A stretch of 64,000 bases of DNA from an uncultured Sphingomonas sp. GTDB lineage: Bacteria > Pseudomonadota > Alphaproteobacteria > Sphingomonadales > Sphingomonadaceae. Under the pieces are notes generated by a model that worked only from the letters and a program-made list of their open reading frames with translations, was not told the DNA's origin and did not search any database. Numbering within the stretch: position 1 is the stretch's first letter; each line of letters starts with the position of its first letter. Shown piece by piece: positions 43,319 through 52,966 of the stretch. The stretch is from positions 46,046 through 110,045 of the forward strand of contig NZ_CAJYHX010000015.1 in assembly GCF_913774285.1 (NCBI RefSeq). The letters run 5' to 3'. Both the position numbers and the translations under genes were made by a program.

Positions 43319-44431
43319 ATGACCCGCGTTCTCGATCGTTACCGCGCCCTCGTCTCCGCCGGCGAGCTTCGCCCCGATCGCGAGCAGGAAGCCGCTGCCG
43401 CCCGCCTGGGCGCGTTGGCCGAGGAACTGCAGGCCGCGCCGCGCAAGGGTAGCGTGCTGTGGAAGCTCACCGGCCGCAAGCCGGCGGTGCCGCGCGGGCT
43501 GTACCTGTGGGGCGATGTCGGCCGCGGCAAGTCGATGCTGATGGACCTGTTCTTCGACAGCCTCGACATCCGCCGCAAGCGCCGCGTCCATTTCCACGAG
43601 TTCATGCTCGAAGTGCACGAGCGGCTCAACGTCGAGCGGCAGAAGGATACCGCCGATCCGGTGGTCGCGGTCGCCGATGCACTGGCCAGCGACACGCGGC
43701 TGCTCGCCTTCGACGAATTGGTGGTGAACAATCCGCCCGACGCGATGATCCTCTCGCGGCTGTTTACCGCGATGATGGCGCATGGGCTTACCGTGGTCGC
43801 AACCTCGAACCGCCCGCCCAGGGACCTCTACAAGGACGGGCTCAACCGCCAGCTGTTCCTGCCCTTCATCGACCTGATCGGCGAGCGAATGGACGTGCTC
43901 GCGCTCAACGGCCCGGTTGACTACCGGCGCGACCGGCTCGGCAGCGTCGATACCTGGCTGGTGCCCAACGGGCCCGAGGCGACCGCGACCCTCTCCGCCG
44001 CCTTTTTCCGCCTCACCGACTATCCGGTCGAGGACCGTACCCGCGTGCCCACCTGCGAGGTGCCGATCCCCGGCGGGCGGCAGATCCACGTGCCCAAATG
44101 CGTAAAGGGCGTCGCGGTCTTCTCGTTCAAGCGGCTGTGCGGCGAGGCGCGCGGCGCGCCCGACTATCTCGCCATCGCCCGGCGTTTCCACACCGTGATC
44201 CTGGTCGGCATCCCCAAGCTGGGGCCGGAGAACCGCAACGAGGCGGCGCGCTTCGTCACGCTGGTCGACGCGCTCTACGAGCACAAGGTCAAGCTGCTCG
44301 CCGCTGCGGATGCGGTGCCCGAGCATCTCTACGAAAGCGGCGACGGCCGCTTCGAGTTCGAGCGCACCGTGTCCCGCCTGCTCGAGATGCAATCGGACGA
44401 CTATCTCGCCAAGGGCCATGGAGCAGATTGA
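43319..44431 (+). CDS. zapE: Cell division protein ZapE (AFG1-like ATPase)
   Basis: A 370-residue AAA+-like P-loop ATPase of the ZapE/AFG1 family, which helps Z-ring constriction under low oxygen or heat and, in mitochondria, respiratory-chain quality control. Walker A is LWGDVGRGKSMLMDLFFDS near residue 65, and Walker B is TRLLAFDELVVNN. The placement right after sdhB is a recurring neighbourhood in alphaproteobacteria and fits a link to respiratory complexes. It is separated from sdhB by a terminator, so it must have its own promoter. Confidence 0.93.
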   Translation: MTRVLDRYRALVSAGELRPDREQEAAAARLGALAEELQAAPRKGSVLWKLTGRKPAVPRGLYLWGDVGRGKSMLMDLFFDSLDIRRKRRVHFHEFMLEVHERLNVERQKDTADPVVAVADALASDTRLLAFDELVVNNPPDAMILSRLFTAMMAHGLTVVATSNRPPRDLYKDGLNRQLFLPFIDLIGERMDVLALNGPVDYRRDRLGSVDTWLVPNGPEATATLSAAFFRLTDYPVEDRTRVPTCEVPIPGGRQIHVPKCVKGVAVFSFKRLCGEARGAPDYLAIARRFHTVILVGIPKLGPENRNEAARFVTLVDALYEHKVKLLAAADAVPEHLYESGDGRFEFERTVSRLLEMQSDDYLAKGHGAD

Positions 44432-44510
44432 TCAGACCACGTTGTAAGTCCAACTCCGCGCTTCTAAAATGCCCTAGGGCTCCGGGATTTCCCGGAGGAA
44501 CAGGGAGACA

Positions 44511-46373
44511 ATGATGCGGCCTTTGCGCCTGCTCGCGGCCATGGGGCTCGCGGTTCTCGGAATATCCTCGGCCTGGGCGCAGCCCGTGCTCGTCGCGGCG
44601 GATCTGCGCCAGCAGCAGAGCCTCGACGGCCCGTGGCACTGGTCGATCGACCCGTATCGCGACGGCCTCGCGGGCTTCCACGGCGAACCCCCGAACGCGC
44701 GCACCAACCGCGCCGCCGACGTGATCGCCGCCGACGTCATGCAGGCCAAGCCACGCACCTTCTTCGAACAAGACATGCAGCTATCGCCGGTGGTCAGCCT
44801 GCCCGGCTCGTGGATCGGCCATTCGCCCGAGATGCGGTTGTATCAGGGTCTGGTGTGGTACCAGCGCGAATTCCCGGCGACCGCACCCAAGCCCGGGACC
44901 CGCGTGTTCCTGCGCATCGGCGCGGCCGAATATCGCTCCTATGTCTATCTCAACGGCAAGCCGCTGGGCGAGCATCGCGGCGGCTACACCCCCTTCGCCT
45001 TCGAGGTGACCAAGCTGCTGCGACCGGGCCGCAACCAGATCACCATCGGCGTCGATTCGGTGCGCACCGCCAACGACGTGCCGCCTCCGGTGACCGACTG
45101 GGAGACCTATGGCGGCATCACCCGCAGCATCACGCTCGTCACCGTGCCCGACACCTATGTCGACGACGCCTTTGTCCGCCTGACGCCGGACGGCAGCCAC
45201 ATCGCGGTTTCGGTGAAGCTCGAAGGGCCGAAGGCGGGCAACACCGCCGTCAAGTTCCGCATCCCGACGCTCGGCGCGACGCTCGACGGCAAGACCGATG
45301 GCGAAGGCAAGTGGGAAGCGACGCTGCCGGTGCCGCGCAATCTCGTCCGCTGGTCGCCCGAGAACCCCAAGCTCTACGACATCGCCATCGATGCCGGCGC
45401 CGATCACTTCGCCGACCGGATGGGCTTCCGCACCATCGCGGTGAAGGGCACCGATATCCTGCTCAACGGCAAGCCGATCTTCCTGCGCGGCATCTCGATG
45501 CACGAGGAAGAACTGGGCGCAAACCCGGTGCGCGCGATGACGCCCGCCGCCGCGCGCGCGCTGCTCAGCGAGATCAAATACGGCCTGCACGGCAATTTCG
45601 TGCGGCTCGCCCATTATCCGCACAGCGAGCTGACCACCCGCCTCGCCGACGAGATGGGCCTGCTCGTGTGGAGCGAGATCCCGCTCTACTGGCTGGTCAA
45701 CTGGAACAACCCGGATACGCTGGCCGACGCCCGCCGCATCCTGTCAGAGAACATCCACCGCGACCGCAACCGCGCAGCGATCGTGCTGTGGAGCGTCGCC
45801 AACGAAACGCCGACCAACGATGCGCGCAACGCCTTCCTGCGCACGATGATCGGCGATGTCCGCAGCCTCGATCCCAGCCGCCTGGTCACCGCCGCGCTGC
45901 TGAGCGGCCGCGAGGGCAACAAGATCATGAAGATCGACGATCCGCTCGCCGCCGATCTCGATGTCATGGCGATCAACACGTACAATGGCTGGTACACCGA
46001 CGATGCGCTGGAAGATCTCGCCAGCCAGGAATGGCGCGGGCCCGCGAACAAGCCGCTGATCTTCTCCGAATTTGGGGCGGATGCGCGCGCCGGCTATCAC
46101 GATCCGGTCGCCAGCCCGCACAAGTACAGCGAGGAATATCAGGCGGACTATTACCGGGCGACGCTCGCCATGGCCGCCAAGGTGCCGTTCCTGCGCGGGA
46201 TGAGCCCCTGGATCCTCAAGGACTTCCGCTCGCCGCGGCGCCAGCACCCGATCTATCAGCAGGGCTGGAACCGCAAGGGGCTGATCTCCGAGACCGGCCA
46301 GCACAAGCTCGCCTTCGACGTGCTCGCCGGCGACTATGCCAAGCGCGCGGCGGCCGACTCGGCCAAGCGCTAG
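44511..46373 (+). CDS. Secreted glycoside hydrolase family 2 protein
   Basis: A 620-residue GH2 enzyme (beta-galactosidase, beta-glucuronidase or beta-mannosidase type). A signal peptide (LLAAMGLAVLGISSAWAQ) is followed by the sugar-binding domain (QGLVWYQREF, LNGKPLGEHRGGYTPFAFEV), an immunoglobulin-like domain, and the TIM barrel. The acid/base residue is E in LWSVANETPTND, and the nucleophile is E in LIFSEFGADARAG. Lacking a LacZ C-terminal domain, it resembles beta-glucuronidases. Two adjacent ATGs (44511, 44514) are possible, with GGGAG upstream. A small palindrome (CTCCGGGA/CCCGGAG) precedes the Shine-Dalgarno region. Confidence 0.92.
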   Translation: MMRPLRLLAAMGLAVLGISSAWAQPVLVAADLRQQQSLDGPWHWSIDPYRDGLAGFHGEPPNARTNRAADVIAADVMQAKPRTFFEQDMQLSPVVSLPGSWIGHSPEMRLYQGLVWYQREFPATAPKPGTRVFLRIGAAEYRSYVYLNGKPLGEHRGGYTPFAFEVTKLLRPGRNQITIGVDSVRTANDVPPPVTDWETYGGITRSITLVTVPDTYVDDAFVRLTPDGSHIAVSVKLEGPKAGNTAVKFRIPTLGATLDGKTDGEGKWEATLPVPRNLVRWSPENPKLYDIAIDAGADHFADRMGFRTIAVKGTDILLNGKPIFLRGISMHEEELGANPVRAMTPAAARALLSEIKYGLHGNFVRLAHYPHSELTTRLADEMGLLVWSEIPLYWLVNWNNPDTLADARRILSENIHRDRNRAAIVLWSVANETPTNDARNAFLRTMIGDVRSLDPSRLVTAALLSGREGNKIMKIDDPLAADLDVMAINTYNGWYTDDALEDLASQEWRGPANKPLIFSEFGADARAGYHDPVASPHKYSEEYQADYYRATLAMAAKVPFLRGMSPWILKDFRSPRRQHPIYQQGWNRKGLISETGQHKLAFDVLAGDYAKRAAADSAKR

Positions 46374-46381
46374 GCGATTCG

Positions 46382-46410
46382 GGCTGGGGCGGGCAGGACC
46401 TGCCCCAGCC
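46382..46410. terminator. GC-rich hairpin between convergent genes
   Basis: GGCTGGGGC (46382-46390) and GCCCCAGCC (46402-46410) pair perfectly, with an inner AGG/CCT. It lies between the stops of the GH2 gene (+) and xerC (-). No T-run, so intrinsic termination is only likely. Confidence 0.5.
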
Positions 46411-46431
46411 TGACCCTCAACCTTCCCGCGA

Positions 46432-47325
46432 TCAGGCGCGCGGGTGCGCGGCGCGGTAGACGTCGAGCAGATGCGCCGCATCGACCCCGGTATAGACCTG
46501 GGTCGAACTGAGGCTCGCATGGCCGAGCAGTTCCTGCAGCGCGCGCAAGTCCGCGCCTCGCCCCAGCAGGTGCGTCGCGAAACTGTGGCGCAGCGCATGC
46601 GGCGTGGTGCGATCGGACAGCCCCAGGCTGGTCCGCGCCGAGCGCACCGCCTTGCGGATCGCCCCCGGCGGCAGCGGCCCGCCTTTGGCACCGCGGAACA
46701 GCGGCAGGTCGCGCGCGGTGCCCCACGGACATGCCTCGACATAGGCTTCGATCGCGGCGCGGACCTCGGGTAGCAGCGGCACGTCCCGGGTCTTGTCGCG
46801 CTTGCCGGTGACGCGCAGCGTCGCGCCGAGCGGCAAGGCCGCGCCGGTCAGCGCCACCGCCTCGCCGATGCGCAGGCCCGCGCCGTAGAGCAGCAGCAGC
46901 ACGGCCCAGTCGCGCGCGGCGATCCAGGGTTCGCTCGCCTCGTCCGACGCCCATTCGGCGAGCGCGACGGCTTCGTGCGGCGCGATCGGGCGGGGCAGGC
47001 CCTTCTTCACCTTGGGTCCGCGCAGGCGGGGGAGCTGGGCATCGTCGCCGCCGGCGAATTTCAGAAAGGCGCGGACCGCGGAAAGCTCGCGCGCGGCGGA
47101 GGCGTTGGACAGGCCTTCATTGCGGCGATGGGCGAGATAGGCGCGGAGATCGGCAGCGCCGACCTTGGCGAGCGCTTCCTGCGCGACGGGGCCGCCCCAA
47201 TGCCCCTGCAGAAAGCCCAGCAGCCGGATCGCCGTCGCCTCATAGGCGCGGATCGTGTGCGCCGATCGCCGCCGGTCGCGGCCGAGATGCTCAGCGAAGC
47301 GGCGCGGAAGGGGGAGGTCGGTCAT
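46432..47325 (-). CDS. xerC: Tyrosine recombinase XerC
   Basis: A 297-residue site-specific recombinase, most likely the XerC that resolves chromosome dimers at dif with XerD. The N-terminal SAM-like domain begins FAEHLGRDRRRSAHTIRAYE. Catalytic residues follow in order: R in YGAGLRIGEAVAL, H-R in HALRHSFATHL, H in LLGHASLSSTQ and Y in VYTGVD. ATG at 47325 gives the conserved start; the open frame to 47355 is not conserved. No attachment site or phage genes are nearby, so a housekeeping role is favoured over an integrase. Confidence 0.9.
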   Translation of the reverse strand: MTDLPLPRRFAEHLGRDRRRSAHTIRAYEATAIRLLGFLQGHWGGPVAQEALAKVGAADLRAYLAHRRNEGLSNASAARELSAVRAFLKFAGGDDAQLPRLRGPKVKKGLPRPIAPHEAVALAEWASDEASEPWIAARDWAVLLLLYGAGLRIGEAVALTGAALPLGATLRVTGKRDKTRDVPLLPEVRAAIEAYVEACPWGTARDLPLFRGAKGGPLPPGAIRKAVRSARTSLGLSDRTTPHALRHSFATHLLGRGADLRALQELLGHASLSSTQVYTGVDAAHLLDVYRAAHPRA

Positions 47326-47354
47326 GGCCGTGCCCAGGGCTCGCCCCCTGCGCA

Positions 47355-47460
47355 CCCCTCCCGCTTGCGGGAGGGGACGGGGGAGGGGCTGAACTTCCCC
47401 GGACGTGCTGCAGGCTCCACGTCAGTCCCTCCCCTAACCCCTCCCGCAAGCGGGAGGGGA
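47355..47460. repeat. CCCCTCCCGC palindromic repeat pair
   Basis: CCCCTCCCGCTTGCGGGAGG near the left end and CCCCTCCCGCAAGCGGGAGG near the right end are inverted copies, with GACGGGGGAGGGGCTG and CAGTCCCTCCCCT extending the inversion. It fills the gap between xerC and fsa. Best-preserved copy of the family in this window. Confidence 0.82.
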
Positions 47461-47480
47461 ATGTGCGCTTCACCCCAGCC

Positions 47481-48134
47481 TCAGCCGATCGTCTGGCCGG
47501 TCTTGGCCCAATCGGCCATGAACGATTCGATGCCCTTGTCGGTCAGCGGGTGCTTGACCAGTTGCTTGATCACCGCCGGCGGCGCGGTCATCACGTCGGC
47601 CCCGATCTTGGCGGCCTGCAGCACATGGATCGGGTGACGGACGCTGGCGACCAGGATCTCGGTGCCGAAATCATAATTGTCGTAGATCAGGCGGATGTCT
47701 TCGATCAGGTCCATGCCGTCGAAGCCGATATCGTCGTGGCGGCCGACGAAGGGCGAGATGAAGGTCGCACCCGCCTTGGCCGCGAGCAGCGCCTGGTTGG
47801 CCGAAAAGCAGAGCGTCACGTTAACCATCGTGCCGTCGTCGGTCAGCGCCTTGCATGCCTTGAGCCCGTCGATCGTCAGCGGCAGCTTGACCGCGACATT
47901 GTCGGCGATCTTCCGCACGATTTCCGCCTCGCGCATCATGCCCTCGAAATCGAGCGCGACGACCTCGGCCGAGACTGGGCCGTCGACGATCTCGCAGATC
48001 TCCGCCACCACTTCGAGGAAGTTGCGGCCCGACTTGGCAATCAGCGACGGGTTGGTGGTGACGCCGTCCAGCAGCCCGGCATCGGCCAGGTCGCGGATGT
48101 CGTCGATGATGGCGGTGTCGGCGAAGAACTTCAT
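47481..48134 (-). CDS. fsa: Fructose-6-phosphate aldolase / short transaldolase
   Basis: A 217-residue TIM-barrel aldolase of the FSA/TalC family. Blocks are [32 protein letters not shown], the Schiff-base lysine in [15 protein letters not shown], and [20 protein letters not shown]. Family members either cleave fructose 6-phosphate to dihydroxyacetone and glyceraldehyde 3-phosphate or act as transaldolases in the pentose phosphate pathway. In alphaproteobacteria the second is common. The two small paralogous genes upstream appear unrelated. Confidence 0.93.
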   Translation of the reverse strand: MKFFADTAIIDDIRDLADAGLLDGVTTNPSLIAKSGRNFLEVVAEICEIVDGPVSAEVVALDFEGMMREAEIVRKIADNVAVKLPLTIDGLKACKALTDDGTMVNVTLCFSANQALLAAKAGATFISPFVGRHDDIGFDGMDLIEDIRLIYDNYDFGTEILVASVRHPIHVLQAAKIGADVMTAPPAVIKQLVKHPLTDKGIESFMADWAKTGQTIG

Positions 48135-48167
48135 GGCAGAACCTTCCAGTGGAGCGTTGCCGCCCGC

Positions 48168-48584
48168 CTAGCCGACCCGGCCCCGCCGGGCAAATCCCTG
48201 CGACCGATTGCCATAGACCAGCATCAGCTTCACCTGCGGCTTCTGCAGCTTGCCGATGGTGACGCGGTAGGTGCCGGGTTCGAGCTTGTAGTACACGATC
48301 TTTTCGATCTTTGCGCACATGATACCCGGCGCGCGCGAGGCCATGCGCAGCGGGCGGCCGCTGCCCTTGGCCACGTCGATCCAGCCGGGTTGGTCCGCGG
48401 CGATGCCGAAGGTGCCGGCCTTGCGGATCGTCACCTGCGTTTCCGCCGCGCCGTTCTTCGCGGCAATCGTCGTCGCGTGGCGGGTATCGAGCCCGTCGGC
48501 GCTACGTTCCCAGCCCGACAAGGATCGCGGAAGCTCGGTGCACTGCGGCACCGCCATGGCCAGTCCAGCTATCTGTATCAGCAT
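48168..48584 (-). CDS. Small secreted protein of unknown function, paralog A
   Basis: A 138-residue protein without a family I recognise. A hydrophobic N-terminus (MLIQIAGLAMAVP) could be a short signal peptide. The middle carries VTIRKAGTFGIAADQPGWID and the end KIVYYKLEPGTYRVTIGKL, which match the neighbouring gene at 48647 (EFRIAKAGTYGIALDQPGWV, IRKIVRFELAPGTY). The pattern looks like a small beta-sandwich for the envelope. It and its neighbour are a tandem duplication 62 bp apart. The last residues (ARRGRVG) are basic. Confidence 0.7.
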   Translation of the reverse strand: MLIQIAGLAMAVPQCTELPRSLSGWERSADGLDTRHATTIAAKNGAAETQVTIRKAGTFGIAADQPGWIDVAKGSGRPLRMASRAPGIMCAKIEKIVYYKLEPGTYRVTIGKLQKPQVKLMLVYGNRSQGFARRGRVG

Positions 48585-48646
48585 CGCCGACTCCCTGTTC
48601 AGCGAGTCGCTGTTCTATATTCGTTCCGAACGCAGAACAAGCCGAT

Positions 48647-49099
48647 TCAGTTCGGCACCAGCATCAGCTTGGCCTTGGCCTGCTGCAGACCGCTGGCGAA
48701 CGCGAGGTACGTGCCCGGCGCCAGCTCGAACCGCACGATCTTGCGGATCGTCGAGCAGTCCGGCCCATGCCCATGCGCCACCGACGTGAGCGCCTCGCCG
48801 CCCGCCGCCCCCGGCGCAACATCGACCCAGCCCGGCTGGTCGAGCGCGATGCCATAGGTGCCGGCCTTGGCGATGCGGAACTCGATCATCGCGGCGCGCC
48901 CCGGCTTGGCGCCCTTGGGCAGGCCCTTGAGCGTCGACGCGTCGACCGTCGCCAGCGACACCGCCTTGTCGGCCACCAGCTCGTCGCCCGGCGTGCTCCA
49001 GCCGGCAAGCGTCGTCGGCAGGCTGGCGTCGGGCGCCTTGCACGCGGTGGTCGCCTGGGCGGGCGCAGTCTGGGCAAGCAGCAGGGCGAGCAACAGCAT
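48647..49099 (-). CDS. Small secreted protein of unknown function, paralog B
   Basis: A 150-residue protein with a signal peptide (MLLLALLLAQTAPAQA). The conserved core is EFRIAKAGTYGIALDQPGWV, then IRKIVRFELAPGTYLAF and LMLVPN at the end, shared with paralog A at 48168. It has two more cysteines (TACKAPD, PDCSTIRK), one with a match in paralog A (MCAKIEK). No known family assigned. It diverges from priA across about 75 bp. Confidence 0.75.
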   Translation of the reverse strand: MLLLALLLAQTAPAQATTACKAPDASLPTTLAGWSTPGDELVADKAVSLATVDASTLKGLPKGAKPGRAAMIEFRIAKAGTYGIALDQPGWVDVAPGAAGGEALTSVAHGHGPDCSTIRKIVRFELAPGTYLAFASGLQQAKAKLMLVPN

Positions 49100-49176
49100 C
49101 GGCGGGTCTCCTCAGACGACGAACCGGCGATACGGGATTCCCGTTCCGCCGAAAATGCCCATATGAGGGGCCGATC

Positions 49177-51342
49177 ATGTCCCGCGCGCGCATTCTCGTC
49201 CTCCATCCGGCTCTGGGGCCGCTCGACTATCGCGTGCCGCACGGCATGACGGTGGAGCCCGGCAGCATCGTCATCGTGCCGATCGGCCCGCGCCAGTTCG
49301 CAGGCGTCGTTTGGGAACCCGAACGGCTGCCCACCGAGGAGATCGGCGACAATCGGCTTCGCGCCATCCTCGCCGTTGCCGACGCGCCCCCGATCCCCGC
49401 GCCTGTCCGGCGGCTGATCGAGTGGACCGCGGACTATTATCTCGCCCCGCCCTCTTCGGTGCTGGCGATGACCCTGCGCACCTCGGCGGCGTTCGAGGCA
49501 GCGCCGACGATCACCGAATATCGCGCGACCGGGCAGGTCCCCGATCGCCTGACTCCGCAGCGCGCGCAGGCGCTGGAGCGGATCGGCGAGCGGCAGGGGC
49601 TGGTGCGCGAACTTGCCGCCATCGCCGAGGTCTCTGACGCCGTCATTCGCGGGCTGGTCAAGACCGGTGCGATCGAGGCGGTTACGGTTGACACCCAGGC
49701 CCCCTACCCGCTCCCCGACCCGGCCTTCGCCCCGCCCGCGCTCAATCCCGCCCAGGCAGCCGTGGCGGGCGGACTGCGCACCGCCGTGGAAACCGCCGCT
49801 TTCCAGCCCTTCCTGCTCGACGGCGTCACCGGTTCGGGCAAGACCGAAGTCTATTTCGAAGCCGTCGCCGAGGCGATCGCGGCCGGCAAGCAGACCCTGG
49901 TGCTGCTCCCCGAAATCGCGCTGACCGAACCGTTCCTTACCCGCTTCGCCGGCCGCTTCGGCTGCGAGCCGGTGGCGTGGCACTCGGGCCTGCGCAGCTC
50001 CGAGCGCCGTCGTGCCTGGCGTGCGATCGCGAGCGGCGAGGCGCTGGTGACGGTGGGCGCGCGCTCGGCGCTGTTCCTGCCCTATCCGAAGCTCGGCCTG
50101 ATCGTGGTCGACGAGGCGCATGAGACCAGCTTCAAGCAGGAAGACGGCGTGCACTACCACGCGCGCGACGTGGCGGTGATGCGCGGCATGTTCGAGCGCT
50201 GCCCGGTGGTCCTCGCCTCCGCCACCCCGGCGATCGAGACGCGGCACCAGGTGGAGGTCGGCCGCTATGCCGAGCTCAAGCTGCCCGGGCGCTATGGTGC
50301 GGCGCAGCTGCCCAAGATCGAGGCCATCGACCTGATCCGCGAGCCGCCGGAGCGCGGCCGCTGGCTGGCCCCGCGGCTGGTGGCGGCGATCGAGGAGACG
50401 TTGAAGCGCGGCGAGCAGTCGCTGCTGTTCCTCAACCGGCGCGGCTATGCGCCGCTGACGCTGTGCCGGCATTGCGGCCACCGCTTCCAGTGCCCGAACT
50501 GCACGGCATGGATGGTCGAGCACCGGCTGCTCCACCGCCTGTCCTGCCACCATTGCGGCCACACCATGCCGACGCCAAGCATGTGCCCCGAGTGCAAGTC
50601 CGACGACACCTTGGTCGCCTGCGGCCCCGGCGTTGAGCGGATTGCCGACGAAGTGGCGGCGCTGTGGCCGGATGCCCGCACGGCGATCGTCACCTCGGAT
50701 ACGCTCTGGTCCCCCGCCAAGGCAGCCGAGTTCGTCTCGCGGATGGAGCATGGCGCGATCGACATCGTCGTCGGGACCCAGCTCGTTACGAAGGGTTATC
50801 ACTTCCCCAACCTGACGCTGGTCGGCGTGGTCGATGCCGATCTCGGGCTCGACGGGGGCGACCTGCGTGCGTCCGAGCGCACCTTCCAGCAGATCATGCA
50901 GGTCTCAGGCCGCGCCGGCCGCGGCGAGAAGCCGGGCACGGTGTTCATCCAAACCCACGCCCCCGAGGCACAGGTGATGCAGGCGCTGATCTCGGGCGAT
51001 GCCGAGGCCTTCTACGCCGCCGAGACCGAAGCGCGACGCGAAGCCGATGCCCCGCCCTTCGGCCGCTATGCCGCGATCATCGTGTCCTCGGAGGACAAGG
51101 CCTCGGCGGAGGAAACCGCGCGGATGATCGGCCGCTCGGCGCCCGAGCTGGCCGAGATGCACGTCTACGGCCCCGCGCCTGCGCCGCTGGCAATGCTGCG
51201 CGGGCGGCATCGCTTCCGCCTGCTCGTCCACGCCAAGCGCAGCTTCGACGTGCAGGACGTGATCCGCGACTGGCTGGGTGGGCTGAGCTGGAGCGCCCGG
51301 GTGCGCGTCGCGGTCGACGTGGACCCCTACAGCTTTGTCTGA
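49177..51342 (+). CDS. priA: Primosomal protein N', replication restart helicase
   Basis: A 721-residue PriA helicase that reloads the replisome at repaired forks. The N-terminal 3'-DNA-binding domain begins RILVLHPALGPLDYRVPHG. Walker A is LDGVTGSGKTEVYFEA near residue 225, the DEAH box is IVVDEAHETSFKQEDG, and the zinc region has CRHCGHRFQCPNC and SCHHCGHTMPTPSMCPEC. The C-terminal domain closes with VRVAVDVDPYSFV. It is the first of a plus-strand run with the two envelope peptidases. Confidence 0.97.
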   Translation: MSRARILVLHPALGPLDYRVPHGMTVEPGSIVIVPIGPRQFAGVVWEPERLPTEEIGDNRLRAILAVADAPPIPAPVRRLIEWTADYYLAPPSSVLAMTLRTSAAFEAAPTITEYRATGQVPDRLTPQRAQALERIGERQGLVRELAAIAEVSDAVIRGLVKTGAIEAVTVDTQAPYPLPDPAFAPPALNPAQAAVAGGLRTAVETAAFQPFLLDGVTGSGKTEVYFEAVAEAIAAGKQTLVLLPEIALTEPFLTRFAGRFGCEPVAWHSGLRSSERRRAWRAIASGEALVTVGARSALFLPYPKLGLIVVDEAHETSFKQEDGVHYHARDVAVMRGMFERCPVVLASATPAIETRHQVEVGRYAELKLPGRYGAAQLPKIEAIDLIREPPERGRWLAPRLVAAIEETLKRGEQSLLFLNRRGYAPLTLCRHCGHRFQCPNCTAWMVEHRLLHRLSCHHCGHTMPTPSMCPECKSDDTLVACGPGVERIADEVAALWPDARTAIVTSDTLWSPAKAAEFVSRMEHGAIDIVVGTQLVTKGYHFPNLTLVGVVDADLGLDGGDLRASERTFQQIMQVSGRAGRGEKPGTVFIQTHAPEAQVMQALISGDAEAFYAAETEARREADAPPFGRYAAIIVSSEDKASAEETARMIGRSAPELAEMHVYGPAPAPLAMLRGRHRFRLLVHAKRSFDVQDVIRDWLGGLSWSARVRVAVDVDPYSFV

Positions 51343-51413
51343 GCGCGCCGATTCGATTTGCCATCGCCCCCGCGCGCGATATCGTGGCACCCTGGGGACG
51401 ATGGGGAACGGGC

Positions 51414-52961
51414 ATGAAGTGGTTGGTTTTGCTGGCGTCGGCTCTGGCGAGCTTCATCGCGGGCCCGGCATGCGCCGATTGGCGCGTAGCCGAAACCGCA
51501 CATTTCATCGTCTATGCCAACGCCTCCGAAGCGGCGCTGCGCCGCAATGCCGAACGGCTGGAGAAGTTCGACAAGGCGCTGCGCCTGTCGCGCGGCATCC
51601 CGGAATCCTCGCTTGGCAAGGCCGGGCGGGTGACGGTCTATTTCGTCAGCAGCGAAGACCGCGTCGCAGCCCTTGCCGGCAGCGCGGACGTCGCGGGCTT
51701 CTACATTCCGCGCGCCGGTGCCTCGGTGGCGTTCGTGCCGGGCGACCTGTCCGGCGACGGACCGCTCGCGCTCGGTTCGCAGCAGGTGCTGCAGCATGAA
51801 TATGCCCATCATTTCATGTTCACCACTTGGCCGGACGCGGCCTTCCCGTCCTGGGTGTCCGAAGGCTGGGCGGAGTTCCACGCCACCGCCAGCTTCGATC
51901 GCGACGGCAGCATGCAGTTCGGCGGCGCACCTATGTATCGCGCCTATGGTCTGCTCACCGGCAATCCGCTGCCGATCCAGCAGATCCTGGCGGGGGCGGC
52001 GGGCAAGCTGCGGGCGGATCAGCGCGACGCGCTGTACGGGCGCGGCTGGGCGCTGGTCCATTACCTGACCTTCGAGCCGAGCCGCAAAGGCCAGTTGAGC
52101 GCCTATCTCGACGCGATCACCAAGGAACGGAAATCTCCCGAGGCGGCGGCCGTCGCCGCGTTCGGCGACCTCCGCGCGCTGAACAAGGAATTGGAGCGCT
52201 TCCTCCAGCAGCCTAAAATCAGCGGCTTTCGCGTCCGGGCGGAAAACCTCGCCATCCCGCCCGTAACGCTGCGCCTGCTGCGGCCGGGCGAAGCCGCGAT
52301 CATGCCGGTACGCATCCGCTCCGACGCGGGGGTGGACGAGAAGACCGCCCCCGCCGTCTATGCCGACGCCAAGAAGATCGCGGCGCGCTTCCCTGACGAT
52401 CCCGAGGTCCAGCGCGCGCTGGCCGAGGCCGCCTATGACGCGGGCGACCATGCCGCCGCGCTCGCCGCCGCCGATCGCGCCATCGCGGCGGACCCGAAGC
52501 TGGTTGAGGCGCATTGCTACCGCGCGATGGCGCAGATGGCGATCGCCGAAGCCGCGAAGGACGAGAAGCCGGAAACTTGGGCCGAGATTCGTCGCACCAT
52601 CGGGCGTGCCAACCGGCTCGATACCGAGGATCCGCGGCCGCTGATCCTGTTCTTCCGCAGCTATGCCGAGCGCCGCCAATGGCCGCCCGAGATCGCGCGC
52701 GACGGCCTGATGCACGCCTATGAACTCGCGCCGCAGGATCGCGGCTTGCGGATGCAGGCCGCCGACATGCTGATAGGCGAGAAGAAGCTGGCCACGGCGC
52801 GGGCAATGCTGCTGGTGCTTACCTATGATCCACACGCCTCGGGCATCGGCACAGCCGCATCCAAGATGATCGACACGATCGATGCGCAGATGAAGGCCGG
52901 CGCAGCATCGGCTTCTGCGCCTGCACCAGCGACCGCGCCCGCGCCCGCGCCCGCGAAATAA
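51414..52961 (+). CDS. Secreted HExxH metallopeptidase-like protein with TPR-like region
   Basis: A 515-residue protein with a signal peptide (WLVLLASALASFIAGPACA). The zinc motif HEYAHHFMF lies near residue 125, and a downstream glutamate is in VSEGWAEFHATASF, together a gluzincin pattern as in peptidase MA-like proteins. Residues about 330-490 form helical repeats resembling TPRs (DDPEVQRALAEAAYDAGDHA, then AALAAADRAIAADPKLVEAH). The C-terminus is an Ala-Pro-rich tail. Function unknown; it likely acts in the periplasm. ATG 51414 begins the signal peptide. Confidence 0.82.
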   Translation: MKWLVLLASALASFIAGPACADWRVAETAHFIVYANASEAALRRNAERLEKFDKALRLSRGIPESSLGKAGRVTVYFVSSEDRVAALAGSADVAGFYIPRAGASVAFVPGDLSGDGPLALGSQQVLQHEYAHHFMFTTWPDAAFPSWVSEGWAEFHATASFDRDGSMQFGGAPMYRAYGLLTGNPLPIQQILAGAAGKLRADQRDALYGRGWALVHYLTFEPSRKGQLSAYLDAITKERKSPEAAAVAAFGDLRALNKELERFLQQPKISGFRVRAENLAIPPVTLRLLRPGEAAIMPVRIRSDAGVDEKTAPAVYADAKKIAARFPDDPEVQRALAEAAYDAGDHAAALAAADRAIAADPKLVEAHCYRAMAQMAIAEAAKDEKPETWAEIRRTIGRANRLDTEDPRPLILFFRSYAERRQWPPEIARDGLMHAYELAPQDRGLRMQAADMLIGEKKLATARAMLLVLTYDPHASGIGTAASKMIDTIDAQMKAGAASASAPAPATAPAPAPAK

Positions 52962-52966
52962 CAACC

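Noticed and set aside
46432..47325. xerC as a phage or island integrase
   Set aside because: Its length, N-terminal domain and catalytic spacing fit housekeeping XerC, and there is no tRNA, attachment repeat or phage gene around it.
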